Below, piece by piece: positions 23,912 to 33,102 of a stretch of 54,845 nucleotides of DNA. The translations under genes were made by a program, and so were the position numbers. Each line of letters begins with the position of its first letter. Position 1 is the first letter of the stretch. Under the pieces are notes generated by a model. That model worked only from the letters and a program-made list of their open reading frames with translations. It had not been told where the DNA came from and made no database searches. This DNA comes from an uncultured Lachnospiraceae bacterium (GTDB lineage: Bacteria; Bacillota; Clostridia; Lachnospirales; Lachnospiraceae): NCBI GenBank assembly GCA_902798585.1, contig CADBXF010000005.1, forward strand, positions 150,637-205,481, written 5' to 3'.

Positions 23912-25336
23912 TCAGGCTTCCTCCCGCTCGCGTTTCCGCGGCTTTTTCGTGATGAAAAATACCAGAATCAGGTAGTAGACGAGAACCAGCCCGAATGTCA
24001 AAAACGTCAGGAAATCAGACTTCGGCGCCATGCCTACAAACACCAGCAAAACGACGCCGAGCAAGATGGCAAAGCTGCTGCCGGTAATCAAATTGTTGGC
24101 CGCCGGCGTCTTCAACTGCGGATCCATCTCGCGGAGCAGCAGAACTCCCGAGCTGATGGTTCCGGTCATCATTCCGTACATTGAGAGCATACCCTCGTAA
24201 TAGTATCCCTCGTATACGCGCCGGCACACAAAGCGCAGATGGAAAAGCGTTACAACTGCGCCCGAAACCGCCATGAGCACGAACGGCACCCACAGCCCCG
24301 ACAGTTCCTCCGGCTCGATGGAGCCGATACCGGCGACAATCATCGCGTCGAATGCAAGTCCCGAGATGCGGCTTAAGAGGTAATTGTCCTGCACCTTGTG
24401 CGGCTGTTCTTTCCCCTGCTGCCGCTTCTTAAGAATCACCCGCACCGCGATGGCCAGAGCGGAGCCTACCATGAAGTTGAAGCCCCACAGAAGGCTGTTG
24501 ACCGTGTTGGCCAGGCCTTCCGAAATCTCGGAAAATGCGGTTGTCAACCCGAGAGTAACGAGATAGGTCAACAGATACACGCCGATGACAATCGCCGCCT
24601 GCAGCGACAATCGGTCGAGGGATTCCGACATCGAATGCTCCGACGCACCCGCCGGGTCATCCACCGTCACGGAACCCGCCACCGGCTCGTACTCTCCGCG
24701 CTTGATTTTCCCTTTGCGCGCCAGATAATTCAAGTACAGCACGCCGACGATGCAGGCGGAGAGATAGCCGGCCGCCGCAATCGCCAATCCGAAGGAATGT
24801 CCTCCGGTAAATCCCATCTTCTCAAAGGTGCTTCCGAAGTTGTTGGCCTGTCCCGGTCCCTGGCCGTAGCCCATCGGCAGCAAAAAACCGCTTGCCTTGA
24901 AGAAATCCGGCATGAATGTATACGAAAGCCCGAGGGAAATCAACAGTCCGACCAGACCCTGAATCATGTAGGAGCTCACGATAATCGCGCCGCTCTTCGG
25001 CCCCGTCAGACGGTCGGTCTTGTATTTTCCGCTCTCCGCCGGCATGCGCAGCGACATTGCGATAAATCCAATCGCAATTCCGTGGTATGTCAGCACCTGC
25101 AAAAACTCATTGAACCTGATATACGAAGTATTTTCCGGATGGAACACACCGGCCTTCACGCCGATCAGCTTCACAATCAACAGCAAGAATCCGCCGAGCA
25201 CGGCCGTCGGCAGCAAACTCTTGCGGAAGAACTTCGTCCTGCGAAGGCGTGTCGCGCCGAGTATCATCACGGCGATGACGCCGATAATAATGATGGAGTT
25301 CCATGTTTCGCGGGTTGCATAGTCAATGAGTGTCAT
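23912..25336 (-). CDS. gltS: Sodium/glutamate symporter, GltS family
   Basis: 474 residues with about 12 hydrophobic segments in two halves. GltS-type re-entrant loops are visible: LLPMGYGQGPGQANNFG (about 133-149) in the first half and GMMTGTISSGVLLLREMDP in the second. The start ATG 25336 is preferred (GTGAGG 9 bp upstream); a GTG 15 bp earlier is possible. The start overlaps the end of the upstream PlsC gene, so the two are coupled. The family imports glutamate with Na+. Here it may supply glutamate as counter-ion to the K+ taken up by the next operon; this link is inferred from position. Confidence 0.85.
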   Translation of the reverse strand: MTLIDYATRETWNSIIIIGVIAVMILGATRLRRTKFFRKSLLPTAVLGGFLLLIVKLIGVKAGVFHPENTSYIRFNEFLQVLTYHGIAIGFIAMSLRMPAESGKYKTDRLTGPKSGAIIVSSYMIQGLVGLLISLGLSYTFMPDFFKASGFLLPMGYGQGPGQANNFGSTFEKMGFTGGHSFGLAIAAAGYLSACIVGVLYLNYLARKGKIKRGEYEPVAGSVTVDDPAGASEHSMSESLDRLSLQAAIVIGVYLLTYLVTLGLTTAFSEISEGLANTVNSLLWGFNFMVGSALAIAVRVILKKRQQGKEQPHKVQDNYLLSRISGLAFDAMIVAGIGSIEPEELSGLWVPFVLMAVSGAVVTLFHLRFVCRRVYEGYYYEGMLSMYGMMTGTISSGVLLLREMDPQLKTPAANNLITGSSFAILLGVVLLVFVGMAPKSDFLTFLTFGLVLVYYLILVFFITKKPRKREREEA

Positions 25337-26687
25337 TCGCGGGGGCCTCACTTTCTCGCATTAAGTCATAATATTTCAAAGCGTTAAACCGCTCATCTCC
25401 GCGGATATCATACTGCTTCCACCGCGCGCCGCCCTCCGGACCCCGCGCTTCGCAATATGCCGTGATAAAATTCCTGGAGTACACCGCCAAATCACGGAGT
25501 TTCTCCGTGTGCTCCCCCCCTGCGATGCACACGCGGTCGCGATAAGCAAGCAGGGTTGCTTCCCTCTCGCCGGCAAATTTGTGATTTTCATCAATCTCGC
25601 GAACCGTCACGGAGTCGGAAAACAACACCTCATCCTGCGCCGCCTCCCGGATTCGCGCGGCAAGCGCCTTCCGCTGCTCCGCCACCCAGTCGCGCAGATT
25701 TGTGACAAGCGGCGCCGCCCCGGCGGGCGAACCGTTTCCCGGCATTTCGGCGTTTTGGCCGGCCGGGTCGGTGCCGGAGCCTATCGTACCGAACTGCCCG
25801 CTCATTTCGGGCGAACCGTCAGTAACGGTCAGCTCACCGAAAACATCGTACACAGCGGTCATGCCGCACCGGTCACACCGGATGGTGTCCCGGTCGCTTC
25901 GAAGTGTCCCGAATTCGCCGCATCGGATGCACCGGCACAGAGTGCTCTCCAGCCCGTAAGCGAGTTTCTTTTTCTTTCCCTTATATGTGATTCTCTCGCG
26001 CTTCTGCGCCTCATAGGCGTCCTCATGAAGGTCCGCCGCAATCGCCTTGTTGACATCCTCTTCCGACATCGCCGCCAGCTCTTCCCTCGAGTAGACATGC
26101 ACCAGACGACCGTACATGCGACCCTTTCGAACATCGGTTGAAAAACGCGGCTGTGTGAGGAATCCGCCCTCAAAGCGGAATGTCACCACCGGTACCCCGG
26201 CGGCCTTCGCCATTTTCCCTGTCGCCTCGGCAATCGGCCCGGTCACACCGTCAAAGGAGCGGTTGCCCTCCGCGAAAAGCGCCACGCTGCTCCCGCTTCG
26301 GAGCGTCTTCAGAATCGAGAAAACCGATTTTGCGCCGTCCTTACCCTTGCGGTGAATTATCGGGCGGAAATATCTTGTCAAAAACCATGTCCCGAAGCCC
26401 TTGCGCATGATGTGCTCGCTGGCCACGAAGAACAACTGCTTCTTGGTCGCAAGCCCCACCAGCATCGGATCAAACTCCGTATTGTGGTTCGCCAACAGCA
26501 GATACGGCCCTTCAATCCTGCTCAGGTCATCGCAGCGATAGCCGAATTTGCGGCGCAGAAAAGGCTTCAAAACGAATCGAAAGAAGGCAAAGGCCCTGCG
26601 ATATCTGCGCATCTCCCTGCGCGCCGCCCGCTCTTGCTTCTTTCGCTGTTTCTCCCGCTCTTTTGCCTTCCGTTCCGACTGCTCCAT
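25323..26687 (-). CDS. 1-acyl-glycerol-3-phosphate acyltransferase-like protein with zinc ribbon
   Basis: 454 residues. After a Lys/Arg-rich N-terminus (1-32) comes a PlsC domain with the catalytic HX4D in NHNTEFD (67-73) and the glycerol-phosphate site EGNRS (140-144). A treble or ribbon-type metal site follows: CIRCG (253-257) and CDRCG (271-275). A Gly/Pro-rich insert (about 295-325) leads to a C-terminal domain seen also in the protein at 36102-37424. PlsC makes phosphatidic acid; the zinc ribbon and extra domain suggest a specialised acyl acceptor or regulator. ATG 26687 follows GGAGAC. Confidence 0.85.
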   Translation of the reverse strand: MEQSERKAKEREKQRKKQERAARREMRRYRRAFAFFRFVLKPFLRRKFGYRCDDLSRIEGPYLLLANHNTEFDPMLVGLATKKQLFFVASEHIMRKGFGTWFLTRYFRPIIHRKGKDGAKSVFSILKTLRSGSSVALFAEGNRSFDGVTGPIAEATGKMAKAAGVPVVTFRFEGGFLTQPRFSTDVRKGRMYGRLVHVYSREELAAMSEEDVNKAIAADLHEDAYEAQKRERITYKGKKKKLAYGLESTLCRCIRCGEFGTLRSDRDTIRCDRCGMTAVYDVFGELTVTDGSPEMSGQFGTIGSGTDPAGQNAEMPGNGSPAGAAPLVTNLRDWVAEQRKALAARIREAAQDEVLFSDSVTVREIDENHKFAGEREATLLAYRDRVCIAGGEHTEKLRDLAVYSRNFITAYCEARGPEGGARWKQYDIRGDERFNALKYYDLMRESEAPANDTH

Positions 26688-26739
26688 CGCGTGTCTCCGT
26701 CCGGTTTTTCTTTACAAAAACTCTATCTTACATCATACT

Positions 26740-27582
26740 TCAAAAGCCGTCAAAAGTAAAGGTTTTTCCTGCTCCGCGCGGTTCGGAGCGATCCCATTTC
26801 GGAAAGATTCCGGGGCGCGCCGGTTCCGGGCGGTCCAGAGCATTCTCCTTCGGAAAGATTCCGGGGTTCGCCGGTTCCGGGCGGTCCAGAGCAATCTCCT
26901 TCGGAAAGATTCCGGGGCGCGCCGGTTCCGGGCGGTCCAGAGCATTCTCCTTCGGAAAGATTCCGGGGCGCGCCGGTTCCGTGCGGTCCAGAGCAATCCA
27001 CTCATCGAGGGTCAGGGGCCGGTAGTCGGAACGCATGCAGAAACAATTAATCATTTGGCATGGAATGTGCGTCGGCGCATCCTCCCCGCGCACGAGGCGT
27101 GTGCTCTCCCGCGTCTCACGGACAAAGCGCCGAATCAACTCTTCATCATAGGTATTGTGCACATGGCCGTAGAGCATGTATGTCTTCGGTTCACCGGCTG
27201 AATTCACGCGGTACTGCCCATTGTAGCACATCACCGGATAATGGCACAACACGACCTTACGGCCGTTGTCGCTCATCTCCTTGTAAGCGTGAATCCACCC
27301 GAAGAGCGAGGTGTCAAACCGCGAACTCTGTGCAAATCGGTCATGGTTTCCTGCCACAAGAAACTTTTTACCCGCAAGACGCTTAAGAATCTCCGCCGTC
27401 TGCTCCGGGGTCCCCACGGAGAAATCCCCGAGAATCACCACCTCGTCTTTCTTCTTAACACGCTCATTCCATCTTGCAATCATGTATTCATTCATGCTCT
27501 CGGCATCCGGAAATCCCCGTTTGTCCATCGCCGTGTTCAGATTGTTATGAAAAAAGTGTTGATCCGCAATATAAAACCTCAT
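26740..27582 (-). CDS. Metallophosphoesterase with a 17-residue repeat tail
   Basis: 280 residues from ATG 27582 (MRFYIADQHFFHNN), with AAGGGGG upstream; the longer frame upstream crosses a 68-bp noncoding repeat and is rejected. Calcineurin-like motifs are D-x-H (ADQHFFHNN, 6-14), GD (VVILGDFSVG, about 52-61), GNHD (LVAGNHDRF), and paired His (LCHYPVM; YGHVHNTY). The core ends near residue 205. The tail consists of four in-frame copies of ALDRPEPARPGIFPKEN-like units (51 bp each) ending WDRSEPRGAGKTFTFDGF. The tail is probably a recent expansion and disordered. Confidence 0.83.
   Translation of the reverse strand: MRFYIADQHFFHNNLNTAMDKRGFPDAESMNEYMIARWNERVKKKDEVVILGDFSVGTPEQTAEILKRLAGKKFLVAGNHDRFAQSSRFDTSLFGWIHAYKEMSDNGRKVVLCHYPVMCYNGQYRVNSAGEPKTYMLYGHVHNTYDEELIRRFVRETRESTRLVRGEDAPTHIPCQMINCFCMRSDYRPLTLDEWIALDRTEPARPGIFPKENALDRPEPARPGIFPKEIALDRPEPANPGIFPKENALDRPEPARPGIFPKWDRSEPRGAGKTFTFDGF
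26790..26999. repeat. 51-bp in-frame tandem repeat within the phosphoesterase gene
   Basis: GGAAAGATTCCGGGG recurs at 26801, 26852, 26903 and 26954, spacing exactly 51 bp. Copies differ at only a few bases. The phase is a multiple of three, so it lengthens the protein by 17 residues per copy. Confidence 0.92.
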
Positions 27583-27702
27583 GCTTTCCCCCTTTTCGTA
27601 CTCTTTCCTCTGTCTCTTATACGCGCGCCGCAGCCCCGCGGCTCCGCGGCCGAAGTGCCGCCGCAGTTCCCGTCCCGGCCTTCCGACCTCCGATACCGTT
27701 GT

Positions 27703-27864
27703 CCTGAGTTGGGCTTGCCGGTGCTGATACACTTGTATCGGATCCGGCTTCCGGCTGTTGATTCTGTCGGCCTGAGTTGGGCTTGCCGGTGCTGATACAC
27801 TTATACCGGGTCCGGCTTCCGGCTGTTGATTCTGTTGTCCTGAGTTGGGCTTGCCGGTGCTGAT
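27703..27864. repeat. 68-bp tandem repeat, 2.4 copies
   Basis: CCTGAGTTGGGCTTGCCGG recurs at 27703, 27771 and 27839. The first unit contains GATACA-CT-TGTATC and GCCGG/CCGGC, so it can fold; the second has lost part of this pairing. 68 is not a multiple of three, which argues against coding. It lies 120 bp upstream of the phosphoesterase start; the stretch 27583-27702 has nothing else visible. Confidence 0.85.
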
Positions 27865-28007
27865 TCCATTGTACCAAGCCAGTCTTTCGGTGACAAGTCT
27901 TGATTGGCCGGTTTCGGAGGGAGTCTTGGACAAAAAAGAATCCGGGGCATCGCGGAATTGCTCTCTATTCCCCTCAGGTTCTCCCGAAACAGGCTGAAAA
28001 CCAAAAT

Positions 28008-28309
28008 TGTACCGCCCACAGCCCCAAAAGGTATCATTGAGCGGTACAGTTTCAATCTAACATGCGGTTTTCATCTCAAAAAACAGGTTGAAAACGGAAG
28101 TTGTACCGCTCATTCCCATGAATTCATCTTCCAGGCGGTACAGTCTATGAGAGGCAAGACTATTCATGTGAATTCTGTACCGCTCAGCGCTGCAAAACCT
28201 TCCCCTGGGCGGTACACTTTTCGAAATCAGCCTGTTTGAAGCTTCCCCAAAGTTTGAAGAAACAAAGCAAGTACCGCCCGGAGCGCAATACTCGCGCTCC
28301 GAGCGGTAG
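28008..28309. repeat. Cluster of four 41-bp GTACCGC palindromic elements
   Basis: Elements at 28008-28048, 28102-28142, 28176-28216 and about 28271-28309. The first three start TGTACCGC and end GCGGTACA and are exactly 41 bp; interiors are unrelated. The fourth has longer inner pairing (GGAGCGC/GCGCTCC). Related elements occur at 43141 and 43319. The cluster fills the gap between the phosphoesterase and the ABC-2 operon. Confidence 0.88.
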
Positions 28310-28344
28310 AAAGCGACAGAACTCCCACCCGTCACATCGTCTCC

Positions 28345-29511
28345 TTATGCTTCCGCAGTGCGGTGCGTTGCAACGCCGGCATAACGGGTGCGGCGCACCA
28401 GAAGGGTGAGAAGCACGAACATCGCGACGAACGCGGCCTGGATGCCGAGCGCAATTGCCGCCTCCGAAGCGGTGAACGGAATCTCGCCGTTCAGCATGCG
28501 GATTATGCGGATGTACCAGTAGGCGGGCAGGAAACGGGCGACAGCCAGAACGCCGCTGCCGAGAAGCTCCTGGCCGACGAAGACACCGCACAGGAAGCAC
28601 ATGCCGAGGGACGAAACCTGCGTTAAGATGTTGACTATGGTTCCGCTGGGCGAGAACTCCGAGGCAAACATGGCAAGCACGGATGCGAACAGCGCAAAGA
28701 GAAGGCTGTTCAAAACCACAAGCCACAGGCGGCCGGAGTACAGGGCGCCGTTCAGCACAACCCCGAGGATGACAAACGCCAGCCAGATCAAGCCCACAAA
28801 CAGCGCGCTTGCCGAGAACACCTGCATCGTGTACGACGACGGGCGGATGCCCGAGCAGTCGGTGCGGAAGCGCACATCCTTCTTGTTCATCGCCGTCAGC
28901 GCCGGGCAGAGGGTGTTCATAATCACGCACATCAAAATGTACGGAAGATAGCGGAAGAAAATGAGCAGGCCCTCGTTGTCCTTCTCCTCCTCCACTCGGG
29001 AAGCGATTGTGACTTCCACTTCCTTCGAGAGAGCCTCGTCCGTAGCCTTAGCCGCTGCATCGGAATCCTGTCCGAGAGCGCGGTAAGCGGTATAGGTGGT
29101 GACGAATTTGTCGAGAAGCATCTTGAGGTTTTCCATGGAATAGCTCTCATGGATGTAGTAGCTCGAGAGCAGACCGTCGGTCTCGCCCGCCGAGATGCGC
29201 GCGCCGAAGCCCTCCGGAATCGTCAGCGCAAAATCGACTCTCCCGTAGTACATGGCGTCCGTGAGGTCATCCTCGTTGTCAAAGGGCGCAACCACCTTGT
29301 TGCCGCGGCTGATGCATTCCGCAAGGGCACGGCTCTCCACGGAGTTGTCAAGGTCGTTGATAACCACCGCCATGGCGGCCTTTTCCCAAACGGTCTGGCT
29401 CGTATCGCTCTTCGTCATGATGATGCCGACCAGCGCAAACAGTGCGATGTAAATGACAGCCGAACCGAATTTGCTGCGAAGCACCCGCAGAAACGCCTTA
29501 AATACTTGCAT
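28345..29511 (-). CDS. ABC-2 type transporter permease
   Basis: 388 residues. One N-terminal TM helix (about 16-34), a soluble extracytoplasmic stretch (35-185), then five C-terminal helices from about 188 onward, with the segment GEIPFTASEAAIALGIQ before the last. This is the ABC2_membrane_3/YhgE-like layout of drug or peptide exporters. The start ATG 29511 (GAGGAAGAAGT upstream) overlaps the end of the first permease gene by 14 bp. It is the last gene of the three-gene exporter operon. Confidence 0.88.
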   Translation of the reverse strand: MQVFKAFLRVLRSKFGSAVIYIALFALVGIIMTKSDTSQTVWEKAAMAVVINDLDNSVESRALAECISRGNKVVAPFDNEDDLTDAMYYGRVDFALTIPEGFGARISAGETDGLLSSYYIHESYSMENLKMLLDKFVTTYTAYRALGQDSDAAAKATDEALSKEVEVTIASRVEEEKDNEGLLIFFRYLPYILMCVIMNTLCPALTAMNKKDVRFRTDCSGIRPSSYTMQVFSASALFVGLIWLAFVILGVVLNGALYSGRLWLVVLNSLLFALFASVLAMFASEFSPSGTIVNILTQVSSLGMCFLCGVFVGQELLGSGVLAVARFLPAYWYIRIIRMLNGEIPFTASEAAIALGIQAAFVAMFVLLTLLVRRTRYAGVATHRTAEA

Positions 29512-30628
29512 ACTTCTTCCTCCTCGCGAAAAGCACGCCGATCACGGTAAATGCAACGATATAAATCAACATTCCGACAATCTTTGTCATAAATCTCCGA
29601 TAATCACTGTACATGTTCAGACAGTAGAAGCTGTCCGACATGATTGCCACGGGATTCACCCGGTTAATCCAGGGCATATGCTCTGCAATAATGCCCTTCA
29701 TATTCCCCACCATCAAGCCGCTTAAAAAGCATAAAACCATGGAGACCGACATTGAGATTGCTTCCTTCACTTCGTAGCGCATGCGTCCGATCGAGCCCAC
29801 GAAAAATCCCATCGTCACCCCGAGAAATCCGCTCAAAATCGCGGAGAGGTACAAAAGAAACAGGCTTCCGCCGAAGTTCACGCGGAGGACAAACCGAAGG
29901 AAGGTCACGCAGACAACCATGCTGCAGGTCTGGGAAACGGCGCTTCCGAGAACCCCGGTTACAAGATGAATACTCTTGGGCGTCGCCGAGCAGTTCCGGC
30001 GGGCGCCGAGCGTCGACTGGTTCGCCTGGGAATTGGTTGAAACATGCAATCCCGTCATGCAACCGCAGATTGCGACCATGGCAATCAGGTTGTAAAAATA
30101 TTGCACATACACATCCGGATTGCCGGCTTCGGAAGCATTTTTGCGGCAGACATCAACCTCCGCGGAGAGAGCCTTAACCGCGTCCGAAACAGCCGCGGGA
30201 TTTTCGGCAATGGCATCCCGGATAACCGTCTCATACACGCTGCAGCGGGCGACGATTTCCTGAAGAATCGTCTGCTGCATGCCCTTGCCGGTCACGCTTA
30301 GCTCCACCGTGTCGCCGACATAGAGGATGCCGTACACATCACCGTCAAAGAGGAGCTTCCGCGCTTCCCCGTCGTCCGTCACCGTCGCCGACAAAGCCGG
30401 TTCCTCTCCCTCGGTCATCGCGGTAAGCATCCCCGCGAAGACCTCATTTTCCTTTGTTTCCACGACGGCCACCGGAATCGTGTGAAATGTCTCGGCGTTC
30501 TCGTAGATTGAGCCGAAGGCCACCTTAAAGAGCGTTCCGAGGATAATCGGGAACAGCAGCATCCACAGGATGAAATCCTTCTCCCGCATGACCGTTTTGA
30601 TTTCATATTTCAAATTATGCCAAAACAT
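29498..30628 (-). CDS. ABC-2 type transporter permease
   Basis: 376 residues from ATG 30628, with AAGGAG 8 bp upstream. It has the same topology as the next gene: helix near 22-42, extracytoplasmic domain to about 175, then five or six helices (e.g. FYNLIAMVAICGCMTGLHV, LFLLYLSAILSGFLGVTMGF). It starts 4 bp after the ATPase stop. The two permeases presumably form a heterodimer. Confidence 0.88.
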   Translation of the reverse strand: MFWHNLKYEIKTVMREKDFILWMLLFPIILGTLFKVAFGSIYENAETFHTIPVAVVETKENEVFAGMLTAMTEGEEPALSATVTDDGEARKLLFDGDVYGILYVGDTVELSVTGKGMQQTILQEIVARCSVYETVIRDAIAENPAAVSDAVKALSAEVDVCRKNASEAGNPDVYVQYFYNLIAMVAICGCMTGLHVSTNSQANQSTLGARRNCSATPKSIHLVTGVLGSAVSQTCSMVVCVTFLRFVLRVNFGGSLFLLYLSAILSGFLGVTMGFFVGSIGRMRYEVKEAISMSVSMVLCFLSGLMVGNMKGIIAEHMPWINRVNPVAIMSDSFYCLNMYSDYRRFMTKIVGMLIYIVAFTVIGVLFARRKKYASI

Positions 30629-30632
30629 ACTA

Positions 30633-31583
30633 TCACTCCTTCGCGTCACGCAGCGCGGTGCCGGTAATCTCCAAAAAGACATCGTTCAGTGTCGGAAGTT
30701 CCGAATATACGCGGCCGAAGCCGAGCTCCGCCTCCTGCAAAACCCCGAGGATGCGAATCAGGTTGTGGCGTCCGCCGGAGCAGCGCACCGTCAGCTTCTC
30801 CCCGTCGTACTCGGTCTCGTACACATGCGGGAGATGCGAAATCTTCTCCTTCGCCTCCTCCGGAAGCTCCAGAATCTCAATCGACACGGTCTCGCTGTTG
30901 CGAATCATGCCCTTGAGCTCGTCCTTCGTGCCCTCGGCGATTTTGCGGCCCTTGTCCATGATGGCGATTCGGGTGCAGATCTGCTCGACCTCCTCCATGT
31001 AGTGTGAGGTGTAGATGACCGTCGCTCCCTGGCGGTTCAGCTCCTGAATTCCCTCCAGAATCTTGTTCCGGCTCTGGGGATCAACCGCCACCGTGGGCTC
31101 GTCGAGGATAATCAGCTTCGGCTTGTGGGCGATTCCGCAGGCGATGTTTAAGCGCCGCAGAAGACCTCCCGAAAGCTTGCCCGGCCGGAAATTTACAAAA
31201 TCCTCCAGTCCGACGAACCGGATAGCCTCCTCCACCAAAGCCTTGCGCTTCGCCTTGTCCGTGACATACAAACCGCAGAAATAATCGATGTTCTCGCGCA
31301 CCGTAAGCTCGTCGAGCACGGCGACATTTTGCATGATGACGCCGATCTCGCTCTTTAAGTCGTAGCTCGTAGGCGTCATCTCCTGCCCGAACACCTCGAT
31401 GTCTCCCTTGTCAAAGGTGAGCAGCGACAGAAGGCAGTTGATTGTCGTAGTCTTGCCCGAGCCGTTCGGTCCCAGCAGACCGAAGATTTCCCCCTCCTTA
31501 ATCTCCAGCGAAAAATGGTCGAGCGCCACAAGCTCGCCGTACCGCTTCACAAGATTGTCGATTTTCACTACTGTAGGTTTCAT
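30633..31583 (-). CDS. ABC transporter ATPase of the ABC-2 exporter
   Basis: 316 residues from ATG 31583 (GAGG 6 bp upstream); the longer upstream frame overlaps the promoter region. Walker A GPNGSGKTTT (about 39-48), Q-loop in GVIMQN, signature LSGGLLRR (a variant of LSGGQ/M), Walker B LIILDEPTVAVDP and switch His in YTSHYMEEVE. The C-terminal ~90 residues form the accessory domain of drug-export ATPases (DrrA-like). It is divergent from a two-component pair that probably controls it. Confidence 0.92.
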   Translation of the reverse strand: MKPTVVKIDNLVKRYGELVALDHFSLEIKEGEIFGLLGPNGSGKTTTINCLLSLLTFDKGDIEVFGQEMTPTSYDLKSEIGVIMQNVAVLDELTVRENIDYFCGLYVTDKAKRKALVEEAIRFVGLEDFVNFRPGKLSGGLLRRLNIACGIAHKPKLIILDEPTVAVDPQSRNKILEGIQELNRQGATVIYTSHYMEEVEQICTRIAIMDKGRKIAEGTKDELKGMIRNSETVSIEILELPEEAKEKISHLPHVYETEYDGEKLTVRCSGGRHNLIRILGVLQEAELGFGRVYSELPTLNDVFLEITGTALRDAKE

Positions 31584-31740
31584 CGTTGTCCTCGCTTTCC
31601 GCATCGGAATTTTCTTCCGCAAAATGTCTCCGTCTCTGCCGGCCGGCCCCCGCACACAGCGCTGTCCCGCATCGGCTTTCTGTCCCAAGGATACCGCAGA
31701 TGACAACCCGCGCCAAGTGTGCAGCGTCATCATTTGCATA

Positions 31741-31752
31741 TGACAAATGTCA
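31741..31752. promoter_or_regulatory. Inverted repeat TGACA-AA-TGTCA, candidate response-regulator site
   Basis: A perfect 5-bp inverted repeat in the 270-bp divergent gap between the exporter and the kinase gene, with a looser ATTTG/CAAAT pair around it. This is a plausible binding site for the NarL-type regulator. Confidence 0.4.
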
Positions 31753-31797
31753 CAAACGGGAGAAATGCTCCGGTTTCAGGCATTTGCCGTTTCGCAC

Positions 31798-31825
31798 TTG
31801 TAATTCCCCGCCGATTGTTTATAAT
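31798..31825 (+). promoter_or_regulatory. Putative promoter of the two-component operon
   Basis: -35 TTGTAA (31798-31803), 16-bp spacer, perfect -10 TATAAT (31820-31825), 29 bp before the kinase ATG. Confidence 0.65.
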
Positions 31826-31853
31826 CAAAGTAGATTACATCAGGAGTGTCCGC

Positions 31854-33029
31854 ATGAACCGATTGCTCGAAAAATGCGCCGTCTTTCTTCTGTGCCTGCC
31901 CGGTTTTCTCGTGGCGGGCTCTGTTGCCGTGCCTGTTTTGGCGCTCCTTTGCGCAATCTGCCTCTCGGCGGCGGTACAGCTACTTCCCGGGCGAAAAATC
32001 GCGTGGATTCTGCTCTTTGCCGGCTCGGCATTTTGCGGCGTCATTCCGGTTCTTCTGTGCGCACTTCCGCTGTTTCTCTACGATGCGCTTTACGAGCGCA
32101 AATGGTGGCTTGTGATTCCTGCAATCGCCGTGATTGCCAATGTGTCCGCACTCTCGGTTGCCCAGATTCTGTGCGCAATCACCGGCCTGGCGGCGACCGT
32201 AATCTGGTTTTTGCGGGTGAACGGTCTGGCGCAGTCCGTAGACCGCCTTACAACGCTGCACGACGATATCACCGAGAAGAATCTGCAGCTTGCGGATCAG
32301 AACCGCAGACTCTTCGAGGCGCAGGACAGCGAGATTCATATCGCCACGCTGACGGAGCGAAACCGCATCGCAAGAGAGATTCACGACAATGTCGGCCACA
32401 TGCTCACACGCTCCATTCTTCAGACCGGCGCCCTGCAGATTATCAACCGCGACGAGAAGCTTCGCGAGCCTCTCGCTGAGCTCAAGAGCACACTCGACGG
32501 CGCGATGACAAGCATTCGGACAAGCGTCCACGATCTGCACGATGACTCGATTGATTTGCGGCGCGTCATCGGAGAAATGCTCGCCGCCGTCGATATATCC
32601 GCCGCCCCTTCGGCGACCGACGACGGCGCATCCGGCGGCCCGCGCTTTGAAACCCGCCTTGAGTACGACGCCGGAGAACACATCCCCGGCGAGATCAAGC
32701 TCTGTATCGCCGGCATTGTGAAGGAGGGTATCTCCAACGCCGTCAAGCACAGCAGCGGCGACCGGATCGAGGTCATTTTCCGCGAACATCCCGCGTTCTA
32801 TCAGCTGCTTCTCTCGGACAACGGCAACGCAGCCGCCCGCAGACAGTCCGCCGGGGCGGCCGGCGACGGCGGCCGGGGCACGGACGGAACGAACCCCCGC
32901 GACTCCCGCGGAATCGGGCTTCGCAACATGGAGGACCGCGCGAACAGCGTCGGCGGACGCATCAGCTTCACGCAGTCGGAACAGGGCTTCCGCATCTTTT
33001 TAACCGTTCCGAAGACAGCGGAACAATAG
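31854..33029 (+). CDS. NarL-family sensor histidine kinase
   Basis: 391 residues from ATG 31854 (CAGGAG upstream). Four or five TM helices (about 8-125) with almost no extracytoplasmic loop, then a short coiled coil (128-165) and a HisKA_3 domain with ERNRIAREIHDN, phospho-acceptor His 177. The HATPase part includes EGISNAVKHSSGDRIEV (N-box) and GIGLRNMEDRA (G-box). An insert rich in Gly/Ala (about 325-345) separates the boxes. The topology is that of intramembrane-sensing kinases (DesK/LiaS type), which often detect envelope stress through an ABC transporter. Confidence 0.9.
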   Translation: MNRLLEKCAVFLLCLPGFLVAGSVAVPVLALLCAICLSAAVQLLPGRKIAWILLFAGSAFCGVIPVLLCALPLFLYDALYERKWWLVIPAIAVIANVSALSVAQILCAITGLAATVIWFLRVNGLAQSVDRLTTLHDDITEKNLQLADQNRRLFEAQDSEIHIATLTERNRIAREIHDNVGHMLTRSILQTGALQIINRDEKLREPLAELKSTLDGAMTSIRTSVHDLHDDSIDLRRVIGEMLAAVDISAAPSATDDGASGGPRFETRLEYDAGEHIPGEIKLCIAGIVKEGISNAVKHSSGDRIEVIFREHPAFYQLLLSDNGNAAARRQSAGAAGDGGRGTDGTNPRDSRGIGLRNMEDRANSVGGRISFTQSEQGFRIFLTVPKTAEQ

Positions 33030-33102
33030 ACAGCGGCACTGCCCGCAGCGGGTTCCCGGATTCGAATCCCGGGCTGAAACGATATACGACAAGGAGCTTG
33101 CG

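Noticed and set aside
26548..27201. Plus-strand frame with repeated FRAVQS(I/N)LLRKDSG peptides
   Set aside because: It is the antisense reading of the 51-bp repeat in the phosphoesterase gene.
27583..27933. N-terminal extension of the phosphoesterase to 397 residues
   Set aside because: The extension reads through the 68-bp noncoding repeat in shifting phases; the family N-terminus (MRFYIADQH) and a ribosome site are at 27582.
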